This document shows positions 34,448 to 43,399 of a stretch of DNA of 64,000 nucleotides, one piece after another; position 1 is the stretch's first letter; every line of letters starts with the position of its first letter. The stretch comes from Vogesella sp. LIG4. GTDB taxonomy: Bacteria; Pseudomonadota; Gammaproteobacteria; Burkholderiales; Chromobacteriaceae. The position numbers were made by a program, and so were the translations under genes. The stretch is from positions 1,435,215 through 1,499,214 of the forward strand of contig NZ_LT607802.1 of the NCBI RefSeq assembly GCF_900090205.1, read 5' to 3'. Under the pieces are notes generated by a model. That model was given only the letters and a program-made list of their open reading frames with translations, ran no database searches and had not been told where the DNA came from.

Positions 34448-35335
34448 ATGGATCTCAATCAAGCAGCAGTATTCGTCAAGGTGGTGCAGGCTGGCAGTTT
34501 CAGCGCCGCCGCCCGCCTGCTCGGCCTGCCTACCTCCACGGTGAGCAATCGGGTCGCCACTCTGGAAAAGCGCCTGGGGGTGACGCTGCTGCAACGCACG
34601 ACGCGGCAGCTCAAGCTGACCGAGGCGGGCGAGCTGTACTACGAGCACGCGTCTACCGGCCTGGCACACATGCTGGATGCGGAATCAGTAGTGACCGAAT
34701 CGATAGGCGAGCCAAGGGGCGTGCTGCGCGTCACCGCGCCTGCCGATCTTGGCGACCAGCTGCTGTCCAGCATCGCCCAGCAAGTGCGGCGCAACTACCC
34801 GAAGGTCAGCATCGACATGCTGCTGGTGGATCGCTACGTCGACCTGATTGCCGAAGGGGTGGATGTGGCCATTCGCACCGGGGCGCTCAAGGATTCCAGC
34901 CTGATCGCCAGGCATGCAGGCGTTGCACAGTGGGTGCCGTTTGCCAGCCCTGGCTATCTGGAAACCGCACCGGTACCCGATATGCCGCAGGCACTGCGGC
35001 ACCACCGCTGCCTGCAGTTCACCCCGCTGGGCAGGGACAGCTGGACCCTGAAAGGCGAAACCGGCAGCGTGACGGTGCCGATGACAGGCCAGGTGCAGGT
35101 CAACGACATCCGGGTGATTCGCGCCCTGGCACTGGCAGGAGAAGGCGTTGCCCTGCTGCCGCTTTACCTGTGCAAGGAAGACTGCACGGCAGGCCGCCTG
35201 GTGCGTGTGTTACCCGAGTGGTACGCCAAGGCAGACCCAGTCCACCTCGTCTACCCCCGCCAGCGCTTCATGGCGCCAAAACTGCGTGCCTTTATTGAGC
35301 TGGCCATACAGGAGCTGGCTTTGTGGTTGGCATAG
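34448..35335 (+). CDS. LysR-family regulator of the redox operon
   Basis: A 295-residue LysR protein (DLNQAAVFVKVVQAGSFSAAARLLGLPTSTVSNRVATLE) of the group common beside pirin and azoreductase genes. It is divergent from pirin with a 95-bp shared promoter region, so control of the pirin-ycaC-azoR-osmC set is likely. The effector is unknown. Confidence 0.88.
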   Translation: MDLNQAAVFVKVVQAGSFSAAARLLGLPTSTVSNRVATLEKRLGVTLLQRTTRQLKLTEAGELYYEHASTGLAHMLDAESVVTESIGEPRGVLRVTAPADLGDQLLSSIAQQVRRNYPKVSIDMLLVDRYVDLIAEGVDVAIRTGALKDSSLIARHAGVAQWVPFASPGYLETAPVPDMPQALRHHRCLQFTPLGRDSWTLKGETGSVTVPMTGQVQVNDIRVIRALALAGEGVALLPLYLCKEDCTAGRLVRVLPEWYAKADPVHLVYPRQRFMAPKLRAFIELAIQELALWLA

Positions 35336-35596
35336 ATCTACCGCCCACAAGCCATGCCAACCATCAGGGAAGGCCTTCCTGGGTAAGGTCCGTTCTTCCC
35401 CGGTCCGCAGACTGATCAAGATATCGGGTACTTGCCTGCTTTGGCCGACGTGCTACCGCTCCTGCCTGGGGCCGCAGTTCGGCCCAAGCGGGCTTTACGG
35501 CAATTGCACTGAGCGACCGCTGCCGATGGAGGCTGTCGATCATGCCGGCCTGGGTCGTGGCTTCATGGGGGAGTCATCGTTCACCTGCCGATGTGA

Positions 35597-36835
35597 TCAC
35601 GCAGCAAAGGCCTGGGCATTCATCCAGCGGCGGTAGCGGTAGTTCCTGCACGTGGTATCCCATTGCTGCTGTGCCAGCGCTATTGCAGGAGCAACATCTG
35701 GGCGGGTGCGTTTGCCTTTGCCCAGGCGGCGCAGCTGGTACTTCACCATCGCCATGTAACCGACCGAGGCCAGAACCTTGTTCTTCCACGGGATGGCCCG
35801 CAGCAGGGAAGTCGCCGTGGTGTCGACGCGCCAGGTGCGGGGTAGCTGCGGGTCTATCGCCAGTGCGGTGGCCATGCCGGCGACGGCAATGCCGCTTTGC
35901 AGTACCTGCTCCACCACCGGGTAGCGGCGAATGCCGCCGGTCACCATGATGGGCATGTGGGCAACCGCGGCGATGTCGCGGGCGAATTCCAGGAAATAGG
36001 CTTCGCGCGCCAGTGTGCGGCCATCGCGGGTCTGGCCGTGCATGGCCGGTGCCTCGTAACTGCCGCCGGACAGCTCGATCAGGTCCACGCCCAGCGGGTT
36101 CAGCATGGCAACCACCTGTTTGGCATCGTCGGCGCTGAAGCCACCGCGCTGGAAGTCGGCCGAGTTGAGCTTTACCGAGACGGCAAAGCCGGCACCCACC
36201 GCCTGGCGGACTTCCCGGACGATATCCAGCAACAGCCGGGCGCGGTTCTCGATGCTGCCGCCCCAGCGGTCGGTGCGCTGGTTGGTGATGGGCGACAGGA
36301 ACTGGCTGAGCAGGTAGCCATGCGCGGCGTGGATCTGTACGCCGTTGAAGCCGAAGCGTGCGGCCAACCTTGCGCTGCCGACAAAGCGGGCCTGTACCTC
36401 GGTGATGTCGGCCGCGGTCATGGCGCGCGGCAGCTCGAACTGTTTGGAGAAGTTGCCCAGATCCAGCGCCACCGCCGATGGTGCGATGGCTTCCTGCCCC
36501 AGCGCGGCAGGCATCTGGCGGCCGGGGTGGTTGATCTGCATCCAGACTTGCGCACCCTGCGCGCGGGCGGCAGCGGACCACTGTTCGAAGCGGTCGCCGA
36601 ACTGTGCCGACTCCAGCACCACGCCGCCCGGCCCGGTCATGGCGCGGCGATCCACCATGACGTTGCCGGTGATCAGCAGCCCCGCACCGCCTTCCGCCCA
36701 GGTGCGGTACAGGCGGACCAGTTCGGCGGATGGCGCGTGATCCTGGTCGGCCATGTTTTCCTCCATGGCGGCCTTGGCAAGGCGGTTCGGCAGCTGGGTG
36801 CCGTTGGGCAGGGTTAGGGAAGTGAAGGGGCTCAT
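35597..36835 (-). CDS. NADH:flavin oxidoreductase (Old Yellow Enzyme family)
   Basis: A 412-residue FMN TIM-barrel enzyme. Visible are the N-terminal LPNGTQLPNRLAKAAMEEN, the FNGVQIHAAHGYLLSQFLSP active-site stretch, and the C-terminal MVTGGIRR. OYE enzymes reduce activated C=C bonds of electrophiles with NAD(P)H. Its promoter has a MerR-type 19-bp spacer with a dyad that matches the one before the divergent DJ-1 gene. Confidence 0.9.
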   Translation of the reverse strand: MSPFTSLTLPNGTQLPNRLAKAAMEENMADQDHAPSAELVRLYRTWAEGGAGLLITGNVMVDRRAMTGPGGVVLESAQFGDRFEQWSAAARAQGAQVWMQINHPGRQMPAALGQEAIAPSAVALDLGNFSKQFELPRAMTAADITEVQARFVGSARLAARFGFNGVQIHAAHGYLLSQFLSPITNQRTDRWGGSIENRARLLLDIVREVRQAVGAGFAVSVKLNSADFQRGGFSADDAKQVVAMLNPLGVDLIELSGGSYEAPAMHGQTRDGRTLAREAYFLEFARDIAAVAHMPIMVTGGIRRYPVVEQVLQSGIAVAGMATALAIDPQLPRTWRVDTTATSLLRAIPWKNKVLASVGYMAMVKYQLRRLGKGKRTRPDVAPAIALAQQQWDTTCRNYRYRRWMNAQAFAA

Positions 36836-36862
36836 CGTGGTCTCCCGGGTAGTGGAGACAGC

Positions 36863-36893
36863 ACGATAGATTTAAAGCCAACTTGAAGGTCAA
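36863..36893 (-). promoter_or_regulatory. MerR-type promoter of the OYE gene
   Basis: Minus strand: -35 TTGACC (36888-36893), 19-bp spacer containing TTCAAGTTGGCTTTAA, -10 TATCGT (36863-36868). The long spacer with an internal dyad is the hallmark of MerR-activated promoters. Confidence 0.65.
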
Positions 36894-37024
36894 GCCCCGG
36901 CGGTGAAGAAAATGTGGTGAGGAAATTTTTTGCTGCCGCCGGGTGGTAATGGTGGGCCGGGTCGGCACATCGGCAGCCATTCCGCCACGGCCTGATGCGC
37001 GATCCGGGTCGGGAGGTGGCGCTG

Positions 37025-37055
37025 TTGACATTAAAGCGGGCTTTAAACCTAGCAT
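37025..37055 (+). promoter_or_regulatory. MerR-type promoter of the DJ-1-like gene
   Basis: -35 TTGACA (37025-37030), 19-bp spacer holding the perfect dyad TTAAAGC-GG-GCTTTAA (37031-37046), -10 TAGCAT (37050-37055). It is almost the same operator as in the divergent OYE promoter. Confidence 0.7.
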
Positions 37056-37138
37056 GATGCTTGCCGTCATCTCTGGCAGGCCGCCGTACCCGGACAGAGG
37101 GCATGGTGGAATGTTCTATCATCCGAAGGGTATTACCC

Positions 37139-37930
37139 ATGTCCATCTTCAAGCAGCTCGCCCTGCTCGCCATAGCGCTACTGATGATGAAAACCGCCAT
37201 AGCCGAATCGACTCCTGCAGCGTCCGTCAGCACCGGCAAGGTGCTGGTGGTGATGACCAACCACGACTACTACCCGGGCAGAAACGACCGTACCGGGCTG
37301 TGGCTCACCGAGCTGACCCACGTTTACGATGTGCTGACCGGCGCCGGCTACACGGTGGATTTCGTCAGCCCGCATGGCGGTGCCGTGCCGCTGGACCAGC
37401 GCAGCCTGGGCTGGCTGTATATGGATGCCGCGGCCAGGGCGCATCTGCATGACCCGGCCTTCATGGCGCTGCTGCAGTCGACGAAGGCTGCGGCCAACGT
37501 TGACCCGGTGGCTTATCGCGCCATTTTCTATACCGGCGGCCATGGCACGATGTGGGACTTCCGCGGCAGCAGGGAACTCAAGCGCATCGCCGAAGGCGTC
37601 TACCGCCATGGCGGCATTGTGTCGTCGGTGTGCCATGGCGCAGCCGGCCTGCTGGATCTGGAGGCGGATGACGGTACGCCGCTGATTGCCGGCCATCGCG
37701 TGACGGGGTTTTCCAATCTGGAAGAAACGCTGTCCGGGGTAAAGGATCAGGTGCCCTATATGCTGCAGAGCGAGATGGAGGCCAAGGGCGCGCGCTACGA
37801 GAAGTCGCTCATCCCGTTCGGCAGCTTCGTGTTGACCGATGGCCGCCTGGTTACCGGGCAGAACCCCGGTTCCAGCAAGGAAGTGGCGCAGGCACTGTTG
37901 GCCGCATTGCAAAACGGCAAGCAGCCGTAA
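37139..37930 (+). CDS. Exported DJ-1/PfpI-family protein
   Basis: A 263-residue class I glutamine amidotransferase-like protein (Hsp31/PfpI type). The nucleophile Cys lies in SSVCHGAAGLL, and FYTGGHGTMWDF is the matching loop. Unusually it begins with a signal peptide (MSIFKQLALLAIALLMMKTAIA), so it is probably periplasmic. ATG 37139 has GAAGGG upstream. It is followed after 44 bp by a merR gene and preceded by a MerR-type promoter. It may act on reactive carbonyls in the periplasm; this is inference. Confidence 0.85.
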   Translation: MSIFKQLALLAIALLMMKTAIAESTPAASVSTGKVLVVMTNHDYYPGRNDRTGLWLTELTHVYDVLTGAGYTVDFVSPHGGAVPLDQRSLGWLYMDAAARAHLHDPAFMALLQSTKAAANVDPVAYRAIFYTGGHGTMWDFRGSRELKRIAEGVYRHGGIVSSVCHGAAGLLDLEADDGTPLIAGHRVTGFSNLEETLSGVKDQVPYMLQSEMEAKGARYEKSLIPFGSFVLTDGRLVTGQNPGSSKEVAQALLAALQNGKQP

Positions 37931-37974
37931 GCCCGGCGGCACGGCATTCAGTCAATGCTTCAGTCAGGAACAGC

Positions 37975-38388
37975 ATGAAAATCGGAGAACTGGCCAAGCG
38001 TACCGGCATGGCGCCTTCCGCCATCCGCTTCTATGAAGCCAGGGGCCTGCTGAAGGTGGCAAGCCGGCAGGCCAATGGCTACCGCGACTACCCGCCGGAG
38101 GCAGTGACAGTGCTGACCATCATCAGTGATGCCCAGCAGGCCGGCTTCTCGCTGGATGAAATCAAGCAGCTGCTGCCGACGGATGTTGCCTCCCGGCAGC
38201 ACGACGAATTGATCGCCATCCTGCAGCGCAAGGTCGCGGATATCGAGGCACTGCAGACACGGCTGGCGCAAAACAAGGCACATATCCAGTCGCTGATCCA
38301 GCTGATCGAATCCAGGCCGGAAAACATGGACTGCAAGGCTAATGCCGCCCGGGTAATGGCCAGCCTGGGCCTTGCCGGCGACACATAA
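37975..38388 (+). CDS. MerR-family regulator
   Basis: A 137-residue MerR protein: MKIGELAKRTGMAPSAIRFYEARGLL, then the second wing and a coiled-coil dimer helix (residues ~75-115). There are few cysteines, so a metal ligand is unlikely; one Cys near the C-terminus (DCKA) could sense redox or electrophiles. It probably activates both the DJ-1 and OYE promoters. Confidence 0.85.
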   Translation: MKIGELAKRTGMAPSAIRFYEARGLLKVASRQANGYRDYPPEAVTVLTIISDAQQAGFSLDEIKQLLPTDVASRQHDELIAILQRKVADIEALQTRLAQNKAHIQSLIQLIESRPENMDCKANAARVMASLGLAGDT

Positions 38389-38514
38389 GGCGCAGCCGGC
38401 CCGCCATGAACGCGACAAGCGGTTCGATGCCAGCAAATGCAGACGTCGCTTCCCTGACTTTGCCGTGAGCACCTGCGAGTAGCAATGAGATTCGGGGCGA
38501 GGTTTGTATTACGG

Positions 38515-39294
38515 CTAGTTGGTGATGGAGACATACGGTTCCGGCGTGATGCCGGGCGGCGTATCGTCGGGCCGCCATTTTTGGAACAAGGCGCGGAAAG
38601 TGCCGTCCCGCTTCATGGTGACCAGCATGTGCTGCCACGCGTTGACGAATTCAGGCGGCGTGTCCTGGGAACAGACGATATAGGACTGGCTTTGGTTGAC
38701 CAGCATGACCATTTCGACATCGTCCAGCCGTGCCTGCGTTTTGGCCAGTAACTTAGGCAGGGTAAACGCAGCGGCGAACATGAGCTTGCCCCGGTCGTGC
38801 AGCAACATCGCCACCATCGTTTCCGGGGTCAGGGTAGGTTCAAGATTGTTAAATCCCAGCTTCTTCAGCAGTTCATAGGTATACCAGCCGTTGGGAACCA
38901 GCACCCGATCAACAGCCTTGGCCTCTGCAAGATTATGTATGCGGAGGCTGTTGCTGCGCTTGGCATAGAACCCGAATCGCCCGGTGGTAATTGGCCCGAT
39001 CCACTGGAATTTGTTTTCGCGTTCCGGTGTCCGTCCCATATCCAGAATGCACGTGGCCGGCTCGCTTTGCAGCTTTGCAAAGGCCCGCGGCCAAGGCAGC
39101 ATGGTAATCGGGAGTGACTGCCCGAGACGGCTCTGAATCTCGCGAGCCACCTCGGGATAGAGCCCAACAATGGCACCATCTTTGGTGAAATTATTGGGTT
39201 CCTCTTCGTGGGTCAGCAGTTGTACGGTGCTGGCATTCGCGCTAAGGGCAAGCAGTAATGAAGCAAAGCAAGTAATACGCCGCAGGCTAACCAT
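38515..39294 (-). CDS. Periplasmic solute-binding protein (SBP family 3-like)
   Basis: A 259-residue protein with a signal peptide (SLRRITCFASLLLALSANA) and the two-lobed binding-protein pattern (GLYPEVAREIQSRLG, WPRAFAKLQ, AAAFTLPKLL). No transporter genes accompany it, so it may be an orphan sensor or partner. The ligand is unknown. Confidence 0.75.
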   Translation of the reverse strand: MVSLRRITCFASLLLALSANASTVQLLTHEEEPNNFTKDGAIVGLYPEVAREIQSRLGQSLPITMLPWPRAFAKLQSEPATCILDMGRTPERENKFQWIGPITTGRFGFYAKRSNSLRIHNLAEAKAVDRVLVPNGWYTYELLKKLGFNNLEPTLTPETMVAMLLHDRGKLMFAAAFTLPKLLAKTQARLDDVEMVMLVNQSQSYIVCSQDTPPEFVNAWQHMLVTMKRDGTFRALFQKWRPDDTPPGITPEPYVSITN

Positions 39295-39561
39295 CCCCTC
39301 TCCTTGAGGAATCAGCTTTTTACCATTATCGATGAAAGGGGCTCTCAGAAAACAAGAGTTTGCTCGGCCCGTAGCGGGCTGCCCGGCCCTGTCGCATTGC
39401 CCGGCTACGGGCTATAAGAACACTGTGATCTGACAGCATCGCCTCCGCCGGCGGGCAAAATGGTCTGTCACGCCACTGGCAGGCAAGGACGACATGGGGC
39501 CCGACGGGCCTCTTTGCTTTTGCGGCATATCGCAGGCGGGCATCTTGCAAGGACAGCAGCC

Positions 39562-40962
39562 ATGACCACCACCCGCATCGAGACCGATTCCTTCGGCCCC
39601 ATCCCCGTTGCCAGCGACCGCTACTGGGGCGCGCAGACCCAGCGTTCGCTGGGCAATTTCGATATCGGCAGCGACCGCTTTCGCTGGAAGTTTCCGGTGA
39701 TCCGCGCGCTGGGCATCCTGAAAAAGGCTGCCGCCCAGGCCAATATGGAGCTGGGCGAACTGGCACCGGAGCTGGGTCGCGCCATCATGCAGGCGTCCGA
39801 CGAGGTGATAGTCGGGCGCTGGAACGAGCATTTTCCGCTGGTGGTGTTCCAGACCGGCTCCGGCACCCAGTCGAACATGAACGCCAACGAGGTGATCGCC
39901 AACCGCGCCAGCGAGCTGCTGGGGGGCGCACTGGGCAGCAAGCAGCCGGTACATCCCAACGATCATGTCAACCGCGGGCAATCGTCCAACGATACCTTTC
40001 CCACCGCGATGCACATCGCGGTGGTGGCACAGCTGGAGCAGCGCCTGTTCCCGGCGGTGGGGCAGTTGCGCGACACGCTGGCGGACAAGGCGGCGGCGTT
40101 CGACGAAGTGGTGAAGACCGGGCGCACCCACCTGCAGGATGCCACCCCCATTACCCTGGGGCAGGAGGTTGGCGCCTGGGTGGCGCAGCTGGACTACGCG
40201 GTGGAAACCCTGCGCCACAGCATGCCGGACCTGTACGATCTGGCCATAGGCGGCACCGCGGTCGGCACCGGGTTGAATGCGCACCCGCAGTTTGGCGAGC
40301 GCTGCGCCAGCCACATTGCCGTAGAAACCGGCCAGCCTTTCCAGGCTGCGGCCAACAAGTTCTTTGCGCTGTCGGCGCACGATGCGCTGGTTACCACTTC
40401 CGCCTGCCTGCGCACGCTGGCCGGTGCGCTGCTGAAGATTGCCAACGATGTACGCTGGCTGGCCAGTGGGCCGCGCTGCGGCATAGGCGAGATACTGATA
40501 CCGGAGAACGAGCCGGGCTCCTCCATCATGCCGGGCAAGGTGAACCCTACCCAGTGCGAGGCGCTGTCCATGGTCTGCGTGCAGGTGTTCGGCAACGACG
40601 CCGCTACCGCTTTTGCCGGCAGCCAAGGCAATTTCCAGCTCAATGTCTACAAGCCGGTAATGGTGCATAACGTGCTGGAAAGCATCGACCTGCTCAGCGA
40701 TGCCTGCATCTCGTTCGACCTGCACTGCGCGCAGGGCATCGAGCCCAATCTGCCGGTGATAGCACACCACCTGGCCAACAACCTGATGCTGGTGACCGCG
40801 CTGAACCGCCACATCGGCTACGACAAGGCCGCCACCATCGCCAAGACTGCGCACCGGCAGGGCCGCACCCTGCGCGAGGTGGCCATCGAGCTGGGTTACA
40901 CCACGGCGCAGGAGTTCGATGCCTGGGTGGACCCGCTGCAGATGACCCGCAGCGGCGGCTGA
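39562..40962 (+). CDS. fumC: Class II fumarate hydratase
   Basis: A 466-residue fumarase. The signature [11 protein letters not shown] is present, with [14 protein letters not shown] and [19 protein letters not shown] of the active site. It interconverts fumarate and malate in the TCA cycle and is oxygen stable. ATG 39562 has AAGGACAG upstream and is preferred to an in-frame start at 39460. A strong terminator follows at 41013. Confidence 0.95.
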   Translation: MTTTRIETDSFGPIPVASDRYWGAQTQRSLGNFDIGSDRFRWKFPVIRALGILKKAAAQANMELGELAPELGRAIMQASDEVIVGRWNEHFPLVVFQTGSGTQSNMNANEVIANRASELLGGALGSKQPVHPNDHVNRGQSSNDTFPTAMHIAVVAQLEQRLFPAVGQLRDTLADKAAAFDEVVKTGRTHLQDATPITLGQEVGAWVAQLDYAVETLRHSMPDLYDLAIGGTAVGTGLNAHPQFGERCASHIAVETGQPFQAAANKFFALSAHDALVTTSACLRTLAGALLKIANDVRWLASGPRCGIGEILIPENEPGSSIMPGKVNPTQCEALSMVCVQVFGNDAATAFAGSQGNFQLNVYKPVMVHNVLESIDLLSDACISFDLHCAQGIEPNLPVIAHHLANNLMLVTALNRHIGYDKAATIAKTAHRQGRTLREVAIELGYTTAQEFDAWVDPLQMTRSGG

Positions 40963-41012
40963 CTGCCGGCCGGCTGTGAAGGCACGGTTAGTTGGCCGCA
41001 TGGCCCCAGCGC

Positions 41013-41040
41013 ACGGCCGCCCACCCGGGCGGCCGTTGTT
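41013..41040 (+). terminator. Terminator after fumC
   Basis: Perfect 10-bp stem ACGGCCGCCC / GGGCGGCCGT with loop ACCC, followed by TGTT. Confidence 0.85.
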
Positions 41041-41245
41041 CATGCCAGGCAGGCAAAACGGCATCCGGCGCCGGCTTGCCAGATAAGTTCTTGTTGAAAA
41101 AGAAACTATACTTAACAAGCAGTTAGTACGTCGGCTGTTCAATTAGCGCCGGATTGGCCAGGGGAAGCAGTATCCGCCCGTGGCGATCCAGGAACATATA
41201 TGGCACTGCATGCAGAGGGGTAATGGTTTTTAACGCCAGGAGAGA

Positions 41246-42028
41246 ATGATGATCATCGACCTCGGCTGGATGCCCCCTGTTTCCCTCGTGCTGATCATGA
41301 TCTGGCTGATCGGCACATCGATCCGCATATTCCGTGAATATGAACGCGGTGTGGTGTTTACCCTGGGGCGTTTCTGGAAGGTAAAAGGGCCGGGGCTGGT
41401 CATCATCATTCCCGCGATCCAGAAGTCCATTCGGGTGGATCTGCGCACCGTGGTGCTGGAAGTGCCGACCCAGGACGTGATTTCACGCGATAACGTGTCG
41501 GTGAAAGTCAGCGCGGTTGTCTATCTGCGGGTTACCGACCCGGAAAAGGCCATCATCCAGGTGGTGGACTACCTGAATGCCACCAGCCAGCTGGCGCAAA
41601 CCATGCTGCGCTCGGTGCTGGGCAAGCACCAGCTCGACGATATGCTGGCCGAGCGTGAAAAGCTGAACATGGATATTCAACAGGCGCTGGATGCCCAGAC
41701 CGACTCCTGGGGCATCAAGGTGTCGAACGTTGAAATCAAGCAGGTAGACCTGACGGAATCCATGATCCGCGCCATCGCCCGCCAGGCCGAAGCCGAGCGC
41801 GAGCGGCGTGCCAAGGTGATTCATGCCGAAGGGGAATTGCAGGCATCGGAGAAACTGTTCCAGGCCGCCAAGGTGCTGGCCCAGGAGCCGCAGGCGATTC
41901 TGTTGCGCTATCTGGAAACGCTGACCGTGATTGGCGCAGACAAGAACACCACCATCGTGTTTCCCCTGCCCATGGACCTGATTGCCTCACTGGAAGAGAA
42001 AATGAAAAATACCGGCAAGGGTATTTGA
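41246..42028 (+). CDS. Slipin / stomatin-like membrane protein
   Basis: A 260-residue SPFH protein: N-terminal membrane helix (VSLVLIMIWLIGTSI), then REYERGVVFTLGRF and the SPFH domain, with the coiled part AIARQAEAERERRAKVIHAEGE at residues ~170-190. Slipins scaffold membrane domains, often with an NfeD protease partner, but none is next to it here. GGAGAG precedes the start. Confidence 0.9.
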   Translation: MMIIDLGWMPPVSLVLIMIWLIGTSIRIFREYERGVVFTLGRFWKVKGPGLVIIIPAIQKSIRVDLRTVVLEVPTQDVISRDNVSVKVSAVVYLRVTDPEKAIIQVVDYLNATSQLAQTMLRSVLGKHQLDDMLAEREKLNMDIQQALDAQTDSWGIKVSNVEIKQVDLTESMIRAIARQAEAERERRAKVIHAEGELQASEKLFQAAKVLAQEPQAILLRYLETLTVIGADKNTTIVFPLPMDLIASLEEKMKNTGKGI

Positions 42029-42083
42029 TTCGCCTCCGCGGCAATATGGCGAGCGCGAATGCCGGGGCCAGACCATTCCCGGC

Positions 42084-42554
42084 TCACGGCTCGCCGTAAT
42101 ACTTTTTGTAGGCCTCCCGCCAATCGTTCACCAGCATCTGCCTGGCCTCATCCAGCGTGATATTGCCGGCGCACATTTCCTTGTGCAGCCGGTTTTCCAG
42201 TTTGTCCTTGAGCACGGCATTCCACGGGCTGCTGCCATAGGCCTGCGGCCAGAGGTTATCGATTTCATCGGCACCGCCAAGCTCGCGGCTGATCAGGTGA
42301 TCGACCTCGCAGTGACGATTGCCCGCCGGTATACACCTGGGGTCGTCATTGCCGCTGTAGCCGTAGCGCTGGAAAACCTGCTGCTTCATTTCCGCGCTGA
42401 CATGGCGCTCGTCCTTGCCCCAGGTGGTGCTGCAAATCTGCTGCTGGGTGAGATCGGGCCGCGCGCTGCCGGGGGTCAGCTCCGGGTCGGGAATGTCATC
42501 GGCACGGGCGGGCAGCGAGAGCAATAGCAGGGTAATCAGGCATAAAGCTCGCAT
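42084..42554 (-). CDS. Exported HNH endonuclease-like protein
   Basis: A 156-residue protein with a signal peptide (MRALCLITLLLLSLPARA) and an HNH core: CEVDHLISRELGGADEIDNLWPQ, then NAVLKDKLENRLHKEMC. Four cysteines may form disulfides or bind metal. It would be a periplasmic or secreted nuclease, perhaps for nutrient DNA. The role is not known. Confidence 0.8.
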   Translation of the reverse strand: MRALCLITLLLLSLPARADDIPDPELTPGSARPDLTQQQICSTTWGKDERHVSAEMKQQVFQRYGYSGNDDPRCIPAGNRHCEVDHLISRELGGADEIDNLWPQAYGSSPWNAVLKDKLENRLHKEMCAGNITLDEARQMLVNDWREAYKKYYGEP

Positions 42555-42600
42555 CAGTGGCTCCTTCACGGGGCGGGTCGGGATGCTCATCGGGGAGGCG

Positions 42601-43080
42601 TCAGCCCTGGCGGGCGGCTTCGATGGCGGCGATGTCGATCTTGCCCATGGTCATCATGGCCGCGAATGCGCGCTTGGCCGCCGCGCGGTCGGGGTCGCTG
42701 ATTGCTGCGATAAGCGCGCGGGGTGTGATCTGCCATGACAGCCCCCAGCGGTCCTTGCACCAGCCGCATGCGCTTTCCTCGCCGCCATTGCCCACAATTG
42801 CTTGCCACAAGCGGTCCGTTTCGGCTTGATCGTCGGTGGCAATCTGAAACGAGAAGGCATCGTTGTGCCTGACATGCGGGCCGCCGTTCAGACCAAGGCA
42901 GGGAATGCCGGCGACGGTGAATTCAACAGTCAGCACATCGCCTTCCTTGCCGGCGGGGTAGTCGTCCGGGGCATAAAAAACGGTGCCGACCGCGCTGTCG
43001 GGGAAGGTTTGGGCATAGAAGTTGGCCGCATCGAGGGCATCGCCGTCGAACCATAGGCAGATGGTGTTCTTGCTGTTCAT
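42601..43080 (-). CDS. VOC-family PhnB-like protein
   Basis: A 159-residue glyoxalase-fold protein of the PhnB/'3-demethylubiquinone methyltransferase' group (CLWFDGDALDAANFYAQTFPDSAVG, WGLSWQITPRAL). ATG 43080 follows CAGGAGG. The function of this group is unclear. Confidence 0.85.
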   Translation of the reverse strand: MNSKNTICLWFDGDALDAANFYAQTFPDSAVGTVFYAPDDYPAGKEGDVLTVEFTVAGIPCLGLNGGPHVRHNDAFSFQIATDDQAETDRLWQAIVGNGGEESACGWCKDRWGLSWQITPRALIAAISDPDRAAAKRAFAAMMTMGKIDIAAIEAARQG

Positions 43081-43399
43081 TGTGCGCCTCCTGAAAGCGC
43101 AGGCTTGGCGCCTGCTTTGCGCAAAACAATGCGGGCTCCGGCGTGCCGCCAGGGCAGCAGCCATGCTGGCTGACCGGTTGTTGATGTGACCGGTTGTAGA
43201 TGTGACTGATTGTAGATGCCGGCTGCGGCAGTTCCCAGCACATGGCAACAGGCCTTCGTCCACTTGCCGCGCAGCGGGCGGCGACAAGGCCTAAAGTGAT
43301 AAGGCCAAGCTGGTGTGCAGCGGCGTCGGGCAGCAAACGATGCCCGGCTCTGCAGCCCGGTTCTTTGTCCAGCAGCGTTCTAACGGGAAGGCAATCGCC

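Noticed and set aside
38865..39179. Overlapping open frames on both strands in the GC-rich part
   Set aside because: These are shadows of genes with clear domains, as usual in GC-rich DNA.
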